A stretch of DNA of 64,000 nt from positions 8,803,501 through 8,867,500 of the forward strand of contig SMMW01000585.1 of the NCBI GenBank assembly GCA_004794655.1, written 5' to 3'. How positions within the stretch are numbered: position 1 is the first letter of the stretch; every line of letters begins with the position of its first letter. The notes under the pieces are model-generated. The model did no database searches and was not told the origin of the DNA. It worked only from the letters and a program-made list of their open reading frames with translations. Both the position numbers and the translations under genes were made by a program. Of the stretch, positions 26,701-36,631 are shown piece after piece. This stretch comes from Marisa cornuarietis (lineage: Eukaryota > Mollusca > Gastropoda > Architaenioglossa > Ampullariidae).

Positions 26701-27610
26701 AATCAGTGAACTATTTAATGTTTAAATGGTATAATCCTAAATTGAGAGATGGGTTAACACAAGATATTGATACTCAAAAAGATACAGTTAATGTGCATTA
26801 TCTGAAACTATTTTATTCTTGTTCAATAAAGTAAAGGTAGTCTTGTGACCTTATAGTTGTTAGGGTGCAAGTCATCCAGGCCCAGCTTTTGTAGGAGCTG
26901 TGCCTACAGACCTTCATTTAGGTCCGTGACTGTGCCATCTCCACTTTCTCACTGCCTTACCCTCCCCAACCCTCCAGTGAGTAATCTACCTTAACTCCTC
27001 AGCTGGGTCAACTGGTGAAGAATGCTGTTTCACACAGGTATCGAACCAGCTATACCGCACACCTTTGAGTTCAGACACTGTAACTCTAATCACTAGGCTA
27101 TCTGCACCACTCGCCCTTGTACAGTATGCTAAATAAATGCCTTTTCTCTCAGCATACAATGCAATGATTCATGAATGTGTATATATATATATATATGCAC
27201 AAAAATTATTTCTACCTTGATTTTTATTGTGTATGTGTTTCATGCATGTTGTTATAGTATTTCTTCTTTAACAAATTGTTCTCCCTCTTAAAAGGTGAGG
27301 GCTAGAACTAAAAAGCATGTTTGCCTATACTATCACCTTGTTAAGAAAATTGTTTTTGTTTTTCTCACACATGCACACACACACACACACACGTGTAAAC
27401 CAAAAGACAACTAGCTTTATATTAAGGTCTATATAGTGCTCTACCCACCATCAAAGGCAAGTTTTATGAACACTTACCAATGAGACTTTTGTCCATGTTC
27501 TCTGTTTCCATCAAAGATGGTGATGCAAATGAAACAGATTTTCTGACATATGTGATGACTGTATATCCAAAATAAAGACATAAAAACACAGCAAATGTTC
27601 TCTTTTGCAT
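20734..27610 (-). CDS. SLC37A4: Glucose-6-phosphate transporter (SLC37A4 / G6PT family)
   Basis: Ten minus-strand exons give 420 residues: 27478-27610, 26523-26660, 25533-25627, 25120-25255, 24257-24355, 23405-23572, 22948-23033, 22602-22709, 21011-21149, 20734-20894. All splice phases close and the stop is TGA at 20734-20736. The protein follows human G6PT (429 residues) throughout: YFGYTVITYVRKSVSFASPS in helix 1, LILSSQAMGYSVGKLLGGV, WFINGLSQGPSWPACA, FGTWWSILSTSMNISG, ACTDWGNHYLIHESGHS, QELGGIFGSLAAG and GTAHSIASLFAN. It belongs to the major facilitator superfamily with about 10-12 membrane segments. The vertebrate protein exchanges glucose-6-phosphate for phosphate across the ER membrane. 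The start at 27610 (MQKRTF) precedes helix 1; no earlier in-frame ATG is seen in this exon. An extra upstream coding exon cannot be excluded. Confidence 0.93.
26850..27120 (-). mobile_element. tRNA-derived SINE
   Basis: Read on the minus strand, the head has a pol III A-box-like TAGCCTAGTGA and a B box GGTTCGATACC spaced as in a tRNA, followed by a non-tRNA body. The body shares phrases (a GGCCCAGCTTTT-like string, and an AGCTGGGTCAACTGG-like string) with the element at 28640-28890, so the two are relatives. It lies in SLC37A4 intron 1. It is not a functional tRNA, because the cloverleaf pairing is not maintained. Confidence 0.65.
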
Positions 27611-28041
27611 GTTTGTTATAATATATCTACTAGAAAAAGGAATGCTAGAATCATACACTGAGATGTAAAATGTCAGTTCTGAACATAATATATTTTAGAC
27701 AATTCTTTTACCACAGAAAGGCATTGTTTAAATTTTTTAAAAGATTTATTTTTAAAGTCATAAATGATGTGATTCTCCTTGTGATGACCACCTCCTCGCC
27801 TTTCATAATATGGTGAGGATAATCTGCACCTGCACAAATACATTACACTATTAGTGTATTTTCTCTCTATATATATACTTATGTGTCTACATCGGCGCTT
27901 TCACAAAAAACATGATGTATGCATTAGTGAACACAACTTCAGAAATTATCCCATTTATTTCAAAACATATCAAACTACTTTGCACCTCAGAAAGTTTGCA
28001 CTACTGAGAAAATATATACTTTATCAGAAATATTAACAGTA

Positions 28042-28269
28042 TTATCCATGCATGACGAGTGTAGTGTCGGCCGGGGGCTTATGAATTTCCTTCGTCATCT
28101 TTACTTGTTTTTTTATATAATAAATTGCAGTTATTATCCATAGAGATGCACACGAAATACACACAAGATTAAAATCAGCAGACGGTTGGTGGCTACCAGA
28201 CGACTGAAAACCCAGTTGAGTTCTTGACAATCTGCTACTTCTAACACCTTGCAGACGACTTCTGAACAT
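28042..28269 (-). CDS. Possible 75-residue mitochondrial-type membrane microprotein
   Basis: An ATG-started frame encodes 75 residues and ends with TAA at 28042-28044. The first 20 residues are rich in Arg and Ser with no acidic residue (MFRSRLQGVRSSRLSRTQ), typical of a mitochondrial targeting peptide. A single hydrophobic segment follows at about residues 32-50, then a basic, hydrophilic tail. An in-frame stop lies upstream of the Met. It sits about 430 bp upstream of the SLC37A4 start on the same strand, so it could also be leader sequence of that gene or chance. I do not recognise the family. Confidence 0.3.
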   Translation of the reverse strand: MFRSRLQGVRSSRLSRTQLGFQSSGSHQPSADFNLVCISCASLWIITAIYYIKKQVKMTKEIHKPPADTTLVMHG

Positions 28270-28639
28270 GTACTTGTTGAACTCGTAACTATTGTCAGTC
28301 ACTTTCGAATCACAGGGGAAGATCGAGTTTTAGCAACGTGGATGTGCTACTGGGCAGCCAGATAGTAGTTAATTTAAATCGCCATTCACGTAAAGGCGAT
28401 GTGGCATCTGCCAGTTATTTTAGTTTACCTATACATGTCGTTTCAAAGCAGCACGGACAGGCCGGCTGCCACGTTGGAATTATGTCCCTTTAGACGGTTA
28501 CGTTGCTTCTGTTATCCAGTCAACGGTTAACACAAAAATAAATGTAAAGGCATGCACGGCATGACGATCGCTCAGGAGAAGAAACATAAAAATTTGTTCC
28601 TTTAATTTTTTTTTCTTTCTTAGTCATGAAAGTCTGGCC

Positions 28640-28890
28640 TAATAAAAAAAGGTAAAGGTCATCCCATAACCTTTTCAGGTCGTTGGGGAGTGAGGTGTTA
28701 GAGACCTCACTTTTCTTGGGGCCAGCTTTTACATGCCAATCTCCTCTCCCTCGCTGCCTATGGAGTCAGGTACCCATTCCGTCAGCTGGATCGACTGGGA
28801 GAAGTTTGCTACGCTTATCGGGAATTGAACCAGTGCGCTTTCGGTTCGGACGCCAGCGCTCTATAACCACTCGGCCATCCGCTTCCCCTG
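28640..28890 (-). mobile_element. tRNA-derived SINE with intact A and B boxes
   Basis: On the minus strand the head at about 28890-28815 reads like a Leu/Ser-type tRNA 5' half: A box TGGCCGAGTGG and B box GGTTCAATTCC. A long unrelated body follows. It shares body segments with 26850-27120. The tRNA-like part is embedded in repeat sequence and should not be called a tRNA gene. Confidence 0.7.
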
Positions 28891-28929
28891 GCCTAATGCT
28901 ACTAGTACGTTACACACAAAAAGACTTCA

Positions 28930-29230
28930 ATTAAATTCCATGATGTCATTGAGACAGTCAACACATAAATATTTTGGTGTTATCTTCGATAACCATCTTT
29001 ATGAGACTTCAACACTGACATGATCCTCTGTAAGAGCTAGCAACGCCTGTACGGTGTACCTCCTTTGAAAACTCAAGTCTTTCGTTCAGCTGTCCTTCTC
29101 ATTCGGTTTTATCAGTCCATTGTTAAAGTCACATCACTTTTTCTTTCATCTCTTGGTTCCACAACCTCTCCCTGGGGAACAGCTAGAACAGTCTTTTGTC
29201 TCCTGTGTAGGGGATATTCCTTGTTCTACT
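28930..29230 (+). mobile_element. Probable LINE remnant (RT C-terminal region)
   Basis: A degraded plus-strand translation, with stops and frame changes, resembles the region after the RT domain of non-LTR elements: a KYFGVIFDNHL-like phrase, then VYLL.KLKSF and a FYQSIVK segment. No catalytic motif remains, so the call rests on weak similarity only. Confidence 0.35.
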
Positions 29231-29569
29231 GTATACTCATCGAGATATTAAAGGAATGTTTAGTACCTGATTTAATAAGTTGTAATAGAGATATCACACA
29301 CACGTACCCATGTGCCCACGCGCATGTATTTTGGAGACTGAGACCATGTAAAATACTCCTTGTATGGCTACATAATTCGTTTTATAATGATAAAAATATG
29401 CATTACATAGCAATAAAAAAAACAAAGAATATCATTATTATTATTAAGGTCTCTTTTTTGTCCCTTTGCATCACACGTAGTCATTCTGGTTCAAAACAAA
29501 AAGAAAGGAAACCTAAACATATTGAAGTTTGTACCTTCTTTGTACCACCATTTGGCTAATGCGTGCATG

Positions 29570-29571
<2 letters not shown>

Positions 29572-29601
<30 letters not shown>
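29572..29601. repeat. (CA)n microsatellite
   Basis: Uninterrupted CA dinucleotides, about 15 units, just left of the GC-rich block at 29730-30440. Confidence 0.95.
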
Positions 29602-29606
<5 letters not shown>

Positions 29607-29729
29607 AATTAAAAAAAAAAACAAAGCAAAACGAAATCTCTGAAGTTAAATAAGATCACGCGATTTTAATTTTGCTGAAATCTTTCTCGATTTAATCAGA
29701 TTGTCGTCCATAAAATCATTGTCCCCTCA

Positions 29730-30440
29730 TCACGAGGCAGAAACAGCATCAGATCTGGCCACTGGCTGCACGATAGTGTCGTCAACGTTACTCACAGCTT
29801 CCCGCTGCTCCCCGTGCCGACCCATGCCGTCACCACCGAACGCCGCCTCACCGTCATCTCCACCGGCGCCGACATCGCGGTCGTCATCGTCGTCCTCCTG
29901 ACGCATGTAACGCCGTCGCCGGTATTGCTTGAACTGGGGCTGTCGCTGCTGCTGTCGGTTCTTGCTGCGACCCGCATGACCAGACGGTTGGTTTGTAGGA
30001 GGCACGCACCTTACTTCGTTTGTCGCGCTTGTCCGATGTGAACCGGAGGACGAATCTCCGTTGAGACGTGGTCGTGCTTCAACCAGAAGGACGACCCTCT
30101 GCTCGTGGAGGCCTGCGACGCTGCATTGGAAGAGGTTTGCGAGGCCGGTTAGACAGACTGAAGCGGTCGTCCATGACCTCCTTCACCCGCCCGGCTTTAA
30201 TGGCTCGTTGCTCCGCAGACTTGATCTATGGTGTACTTGATCGCTCTTGCCAAGGTCCCGGTACAGGCGGTTGCGGATGGAGGCGAGCGTATAGCCGCGT
30301 TCATTGCCGAGCTTAGTGATGGTGGTTACCACCCACGAAGCTTTTTCAGCCAAAGATGCACTTTCTTTCGCCCTCCCGAAGCGCTGCCCGGAGCTGACAT
30401 GGTCGTCGTCGACTTGTTCATCAGAATCGCCAGGAAGTTG
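29730..30440 (-). pseudogene. Frameshifted linker-histone (H15)-like coding segment
   Basis: This is a GC- and CpG-rich block in AT-rich surroundings. On the minus strand one frame (about 30435-30230) reads an acidic tail, then ASWVVTTITKLGNERGYTLA and IRNRLYRDLGK, which resembles the first helices of the winged-helix linker-histone domain. The next frame continues with a KYTIDQV-like helix. A further frame reads RAIKAGRVKEVMDDRFSLS, which looks like the last helix and wing. After that come basic stretches with RRRR and then an acidic Asp run, ending with a TGA near 29730. At least two frame changes are needed within about 60 bp. This could be a decayed gene copy, or a real gene with indel errors in GC-rich sequence. 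Family assignment is tentative. Confidence 0.35.
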
Positions 30441-30619
30441 CTGCAGTCAAGTGGACGGTAGGCAAATTAAAACATCGCTTGTCCTGAAGTGGGGGATTTT
30501 ATACGAAAGATCCCTACCCAACCCCGGTGTAGGTGTTGTCCTAGTAACAAAACAGGTATATGTGGCGGGGTTTTGTCATTGCCTGTATATATGGTAATAC
30601 ACTGCGGCTTAATATAATA

Positions 30620-31000
30620 ACTTGAACTTTGCCGTAATTGGTGCATGCCGGAAAATGGATTTTCCAGAATTGTTGGACGTGTCAAATATTCCACAGGTTT
30701 ATCTTTCAATTCTGCATGTTTGGTTTGCAGGTGTCTTTTCAGAAGGACGGTTTCATGCTGTGATTGGACAGAGTTTCGTTGCATATAACATATGAGTGAA
30801 AGTGGAGGGATTGCTGACAAACCTGAAGCCCAAATAGTCTTCAGAATATTGTCGTATTTTTCTTCCCGCAGATGAATTTTCTGGTGGCTTCTTATCTTGC
30901 TGCTGCCGTTTTTTGATGAATTTCTTGGCCTCTCTTATCAGATGATGACCCAACACCTTCCGAGTCAGTCACTTTCGTGAACGCGTCTTCTACAAACCAG
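30620..31000 (-). mobile_element. hAT-type transposase remnant with BED zinc finger
   Basis: Minus-strand frames broken by shifts give YSEDYLGFRFVSNP, then LLKRHLQTKHAELKDKPVEY. This is the BED-finger signature seen at the N-terminus of ZBED5/SCAND3-type domesticated hAT transposases, where the histidines of RHLQTKH serve as zinc ligands. The paired cysteines expected upstream fall in the frame-shifted part and are not cleanly readable. An ATG near 30998 starts a short frame (MDWFVEDAF) that may be its N-terminus. No catalytic domain is visible. Confidence 0.5.
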
Positions 31001-32052
31001 TCCATTTTGGGAGTTCTAGCGAACAATGACAAGCCTTATAATCAAATCTGCCCCATGCTATAGTACAGTTGCACTAACTGTCGCACATTTTGGCGATGAG
31101 TCACGCAGCGAACTGGTGACCTTCAAACCCTTTGGTGGTTTTAAACTACAACTAGCGCATTGAAACAATTATCTCCTAGGCCCTAGGGGTACGCGTACCA
31201 CCGTTTTAAAACGTGATGTCATTTCTGATGTCCATCCTTCAGTTTCGTTTTCACAGTATCGCAGTCATATTAAAGCTGTCTGGGGACAAGGGGCGCCCAA
31301 GAACAATGCCTGCATTGCTGATGCTAGTACCAACAGAGGTTTGCCTATGCATTTTACAAATAAAGCAGCTTGAAAATTCCTGTATTTTATGCAAATCCAG
31401 AGTTTCGCCCCAGAGTGCTGATACTTTTGCAGCTTGCACACTTCAAGCCTGTCCTCGCAATGACCACAAAGGCCGCGGGCAGCCGATCAAAAATATTTCT
31501 ATACCATGAACTTGTTTTAATATTTTATTATACATGTCCAGGTGTCTATTTCTCCAGGTCCTTTTTCCCGTAATGGACGTTCCTCAAATTTTACGTTATG
31601 ACTCAATGCTTATATGGAAAATAGCTCCCAGATTTACTGACGTTTGTGTCCATCCTGCAGATGGGTTGGCTGGACAATACGATGATTTCGCAGACCGGGC
31701 GTTCTGGTTGAGGCTACTAGCCCTTTAGCCATGACCCACAGCTGGAAACAACCAGTGCTACTGTGGTGTGACCTGAGGGTCTCTGGACAAATCCCATTCG
31801 TTCGATATTACAAGTGTCATGATCTTTTTATATTGAGCATTGGATTCATCTGGCTAACCTAAAAAAATTCCTCAAAATCTATTCATCCCTGCAAACTGTT
31901 GTACCAATTAGCACATGCAAATGCCATTACCCATTTCTTCGTATGCTTTAGACACTAAGGAAAATGGTGCAGATATCACAGTTTTATTTAACTATGTAAA
32001 TAAATGCTGAACACTGTCAAAGATAACAACCAAGATTTAGTAAACAGCAATC
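31001..32052. other. Interval without supportable genes
   Basis: Several short open frames occur here but none has a recognisable domain or consistent splice signals. A less AT-rich stretch at about 31590-31800 may be old repeat DNA. Confidence 0.3.
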
Positions 32053-32058
32053 TTTATT
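32053..32058 (-). terminator. RPL39 polyadenylation signal
   Basis: TTTATT on the plus strand gives AATAAA on the minus strand, about 146 nt after the RPL39 stop codon, a normal distance for a short ribosomal-protein 3' UTR. Confidence 0.6.
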
Positions 32059-32203
32059 CAATCCACACCAGCATGATGCATTATTGAAATGACACTGAAG
32101 TAGCGAGCTAGCAACAAAGTGGATGACGTCTTCATAGTCAGCACATAAAGTCCTCTCATGTAAAGCATCAGAAGGTGCATGGACAGAAAATGACACAAAT
32201 AAG

Positions 32204-34014
32204 CTACATCTTGAGCTTGGTTCTTCTCCAATGACGTCTTTTAGCATTATATCTGGAAAGGAAAAACACATACACAAAAGTTTCAGATCATGGAACATTT
32301 CCCTGGTAAAATTATGCAAGACCGCAGTATTTCAGATATACCCTGACATCACCACTACCTGCACTTGAGCACACATGCAGAGTGCAGGGATTAGAATGGT
32401 TGAGCACAATCTCTTTGTCTCATAATAATATTTCTTTGCTAATGATACAACCAATGAGAGAAATCACAAGGTCAATCCTAAACACAGAAACTGTAACTAT
32501 CTTCTGAATCTGTCTTGTAACGTGACCAGTGACCACAAAACAAGTCTTAACCATAATTCTAATACATGAAAAGGCAGACACTGGAAAAGATGGTCCATTT
32601 CACACAAAATCTATTTCCTGAAATGCAAAACCCAGACTGCAGCACATTTTTATCACCATGGAAAATTTGGTATCTGAAACTCTTATTGCACGTGTACCCA
32701 ACCTATGGTCCGCAAAGGTGCCCCAATGCGGCTCACTCATTGTGGCTTATGATTTCTTTCTTTCTAACCAAATCTTACACATTAGTACATCACTGCTCAA
32801 TTTCATTTTTAACGCTGGCATGATTCTGGCAAAACCCGCGAAGGAGAAAAGGTTGAGTACCACTGTCCTACTGCATGATTTCAGAATCAACAACCAGCTT
32901 TGCTTATTTTCAGGCATTTGTTCTTAAATGCCTGGATTATCTTCTCAATCAGTCTACACTACCCATGTGTATAGAAAAATTGGTACAAGCGACTAGTACA
33001 GTTCGTAATTCATAGTAAACCTGCTGTTCTGGCTGCGATTGTATTCAGCCAGGAAACTGCCACCATTTCGATTTGGATAAGCATCTTTAGAAATGGTGGC
33101 TCTACCTCCTTCAACATTATTCTGTTAATGTAGATCATTTGAACAGTTAAACTCAGTTAACAGAGAATGAAAATGCAGCACCCACTCAAGGTACAATTAG
33201 ATGGAGTTCGGAATAGGATGAGGTACAGACACAATTCTTCTGCAGCAATCAGGGATGACTCCCATGGTGTACATTGATGAAAATGAATTTTAAAATCATT
33301 TCTCAATAAATTTCTTTTGTTGACCAAGGAATCCTTTGTCACAGAAAAAGAAACCGCCGAAAGATAACTCTGCTGTCCCTTGTTTTGTGCACATTTGATT
33401 TTAATAATAAAAATACTCAAGTGTATGGACTGCTGCATGCAACATTAAGTAAAAATAGCATACCTGATTGTGTTTCCTGTTCTCATTCTGACCCACTGAG
33501 GAATTGGTCGGTTCTGCTTTATCTTCTTGGCAAGCTTCATTTTAACTCGGAAAGTCTTGTGTGCACCCTGAAATAAACATTACCATGTAGATCATTAAGA
33601 ATGTGATGCTCATGAATGAGATGCAATTGTAATCTTCTGGTAAGTGTAAGCAAGTACACTTATCCTGTTTCTTCTTGACACAGTGTAATGGTGATTCATT
33701 TTTGTTAGTATTAGTGGTTAATTTAAGTAAATGTACAACAACAATTTTTCAGAGGAGAAAGCTATTTTAACTTATATTCAACCGTCTCAGTGACATTAGC
33801 ACCCAGTACATAACTACCAAATCAAATGGATTACAAGAACATTTATGTTATCGTCATAGCCAAGTTATGTACTCGATAATATAAACGATGTATTATAAAT
33901 ATATAAAAAATCAATTTCTCTAATGCTTAAATATCAATAATGTGTTAATATCAAATTGTTATAACAACTGTAAAACCAAGGATTCTAGCAATTCAATACA
34001 TGCATCCATACCAT
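32204..34014 (-). CDS. RPL39: 60S ribosomal protein L39 (eL39)
   Basis: Three minus-strand exons give the full 51-residue protein: 34012-34014 (the ATG alone), 33464-33567 (34 codons plus 2 nt) and 32204-32252 (ending TAG). The product matches eL39 along its length: [20 protein letters not shown], then [20 protein letters not shown] and WRRTKLKM, the same length as the human protein. eL39 lies near the exit-tunnel wall of the large ribosomal subunit. The intron immediately after the initiator ATG is a common ribosomal-protein gene layout. The leader begins with a pyrimidine tract. Intron 2 carries paired stem-loops and a hAT-like MITE. Confidence 0.95.
32688..32875. mobile_element. hAT-like MITE in RPL39 intron 2
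   Basis: The left end (GTGTACCCAACCT...CCGCAAAGG) and the reverse complement of the right end (AGTGGTACTCAACCT...TTCGCGGG) align over about 35 bp. They resemble the CAGTGGTNCTCAACCT ends of hAT/Charlie-type elements. There is no coding capacity. Target-site duplications were not clear by eye, so superfamily placement is tentative. Confidence 0.45.
33022..33100 (-). ncRNA. Paired stem-loops, candidate intronic snoRNA in RPL39
   Basis: On the host strand a hairpin with a perfect 10-bp outer stem (33100-33091 with 33068-33059) is followed by a 6-nt hinge. A second hairpin with a perfect 7-bp stem (CTGGCTG with CAGCCAG, 33052-33029) comes next, and then AACAGCA. That tail offers an ACA trinucleotide three bases before its end, the layout of an H/ACA box RNA. 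The hairpins are shorter than usual and the H box is not convincing. To my knowledge vertebrate RPL39 hosts the H/ACA RNA SNORA69, which makes the position suggestive. Structure is seen; function is inferred. Confidence 0.28.
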
Positions 34015-34050
34015 CTCGCCTCTGTTGTGCTCGCGAAACCGGAAGAGGTC
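34015..34050 (-). promoter_or_regulatory. RPL39 TOP-like 5' leader and start site
   Basis: On the minus strand the sequence before the ATG begins CTCTTCCGG (from about 34047) in a CpG-rich patch, then CGCGAGCACAACAGAGGCGAG. A C followed by a pyrimidine run at the transcription start is the terminal oligopyrimidine signal that couples ribosomal-protein mRNA translation to growth signalling. The exact start site is inferred. Confidence 0.55.
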
Positions 34051-35100
34051 GAAGTAGGCTCGGACTTGTACTGCCTCTAGCCACAAAGTGGGAGATAACA
34101 AATAAAATTAAAAAGAAATGATTTTTTTCCTATTTATTGAATTTTACTTTACTTTTTTTGTCTAAGTTGAGAAACGAAACTACATATTTGTTGCAGGATT
34201 GACGAGATAACAATGTTACTCCGCAAATGTAAATTAATAAAAAAAGCAAATTATTTAACTATATATATTTTTATTCTTTATAAAATATATACACGGTGGA
34301 ATAAATCGCTTACAATATTATTTTCTTTCGTTATATTATGTGAAATAAAAATTTTAATAAAGGAACTTGAAATTGTAGCGGCAGCTTACAATAGCGTCTT
34401 TTGTAGTACATCGCCCTGGAAGTATTCCTCTCCTTTGTAGTGTTTGTTTTTGGATACCTTTTTATTAATTTTTTTATCTCGTAAAGAAAAAGATATTTTT
34501 TGTCATTATTAAATGAAAATCAGCTATGAAAACTTTTTGAAGACGATTCGGGAGATTTTTTTTTGGTCATCTGATGATATTCGAGATGCACAACCAGTAG
34601 CAACAAGCGAAAGGTTAGTTGTCTAAACAGTATTAGATTTAAATTTGTCAGATTACAGTGCTTCAAGTCCAACAGAGATATTTCAGCGCGACATTTTTAT
34701 TTTTAAAGGATGTAGGATTTTACAGGCATTCAGAGAGTGAAACAACTCTATCTTCTTCTGGCACTGACACAAACATATATTTGTAGTGTTGCATTTTAAT
34801 AATAATAATAATAATCAAAATTGCACAAGCTGAAAAATAAAAACATAATAATCACATCACTTTGAAACACACCAAAATCTTGAAGATAATGATAAAAGTA
34901 ACTCTGGACATTAATGTAAAATTTTTTATTATCTGCTAGTTCTGAATTCAAAATATATTTTAAGTTTTTATCAAAAACACTAAATATAATGCTGATTTCA
35001 ATAGCTTCATTTCAGCAGCTTCATATTTTGTAATCTTAATCGCTGTGTTTTTTGTGGATTTGTTGAGAAATTCTTTGCAAAAAATATGTTGCACTTTCAG
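34051..35100. promoter_or_regulatory. Shared 5' interval of RPL39 and the CCP gene
   Basis: RPL39 is transcribed leftward from about 34047 and the carboxypeptidase gene rightward, with its first visible coding exon at 35101. A possible untranslated leader exon for the latter ends at a donor-like AAAG/GTTAGT near 34614. An (AAT)n run is at about 34797-34813. No TATA element is evident. Confidence 0.4.
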
Positions 35101-36593
35101 ATGAAAATGTGGTTAGAGGAGGAGCAAAAAGGAGACCAAGACTTTTATGTTGTATGTGTTCAATCTCTTAATTTTTACTGTTTTGAGACAACTGTTGAAT
35201 TATCCTATGAATATGACATGTTGTATAGAGCAATTACATCATACTGTAGTTATTGATCTTGTTAAGCAATCATCAATAAGTATGCTGATATACCCATAAA
35301 GCATGTTGAGATTTCAGGTTTTGTTGCCGTAATCAGTCTAGTTCTTGACATAATTATTTTTCTTATTTAGAGTTAAACATTTGGTTTCAGTAACTGTTAT
35401 ATGAACAGCATATTTTATTGATGACATTACATCTCATAGGTGCATTTGTTTTTTGTTTAGCAAAAGTACATTTTCTTTGGTGGTTTACCCTAGAGAAAGT
35501 AGAATAACTTCGGGTTTTTTTTTATCTTCACCTTTAATTCTGGATGTGAAAAATTTATTTTTCTTTAAATCAGAATCCATATGAAAGTTTTATAAAGAGG
35601 CACCTGAAAAACTCTTATGGCTATTTCACAGGTAAAAGGATTTATTATTCATTTATGATCTTACTTATCTGTAATAATTTTATTTAACTTTTCCTCCAAG
35701 ATATAGTGTTAATTAAGCAAAAACAAATACATATTCATTAGCATATGCTGTACATATCCATGCCTATCATTGTGTAGATGTACCTTTTCACTGTGTTCAT
35801 GAACAGCTTAAAAACTGCAAAGTAAAATTGACTTTGTATGAAAAGTTGAAAAGATCAAAAGGAGAGAATGAAATGGTAATGGTTTAAAACATGCAGACTG
35901 TTTCTACAAAATCACAGTTAAAGGAATAGAGAAGGCAATTTTTTTTTCTTCTGATGATTGAGTAAAGTTCAGTGCAAGATACATCCCTTCCATTCATGAG
36001 ATAAATGCAAACATACATCACCATGCACAGAAAGAGATCGACAATACAGATGTCAGGATTGTAGATGGATACATTTAGATTGTTAAGCTTTTAGAAAAAA
36101 AAAACTTTGGACACTAATGCCTTCACGCTCTCACACATTCATGAGAATTTACTTATGTTAGGTAGTAGCCTCAACTACCTCAGCAGCTCATTAAGTCTTA
36201 AAGGAATTTAACCAATGGGTCTCAGCCCAAGTGACAATAATTTACTCAGTAGATAAACTGAAGATGACAAATATAAACTCTGGTCTCTATCTTTATATTG
36301 TGGGAAGATGTGAAAAATGTCATCTAGGGTTTGATGCTTTTGTTTACATAATTAGCAGGCATTCAACTTGTGACCTAAACTAGGAAATCTATTTTCATCG
36401 GATGAAAGAATGCAAATCCTGTTGTTACCTTTTCTTTGTACTGGCTTCATCCCCATAATGCTTATATTATTATTACTGAATATCAGTTATTTAGTTGTCA
36501 GCACTTGAGTACTTTCATTTAAAATCGTTTGATTAAGGTATCAGCCTGTTCGTCCACCCTCCTGTCTGCTTGTCTGTCAGGCACATTACAAGA

Positions 36594-36631
<38 letters not shown>

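Noticed and set aside
28815..28890. tRNA-Leu/Ser gene
   Set aside because: A and B boxes are present but the sequence continues into a repeat body and the cloverleaf stems do not hold, so it is a SINE head.
29065..29559. 164-residue plus-strand protein gene
   Set aside because: Its start overlaps a decayed LINE-like stretch and the rest is low-complexity leading into a (CA)n repeat; no domain is visible.
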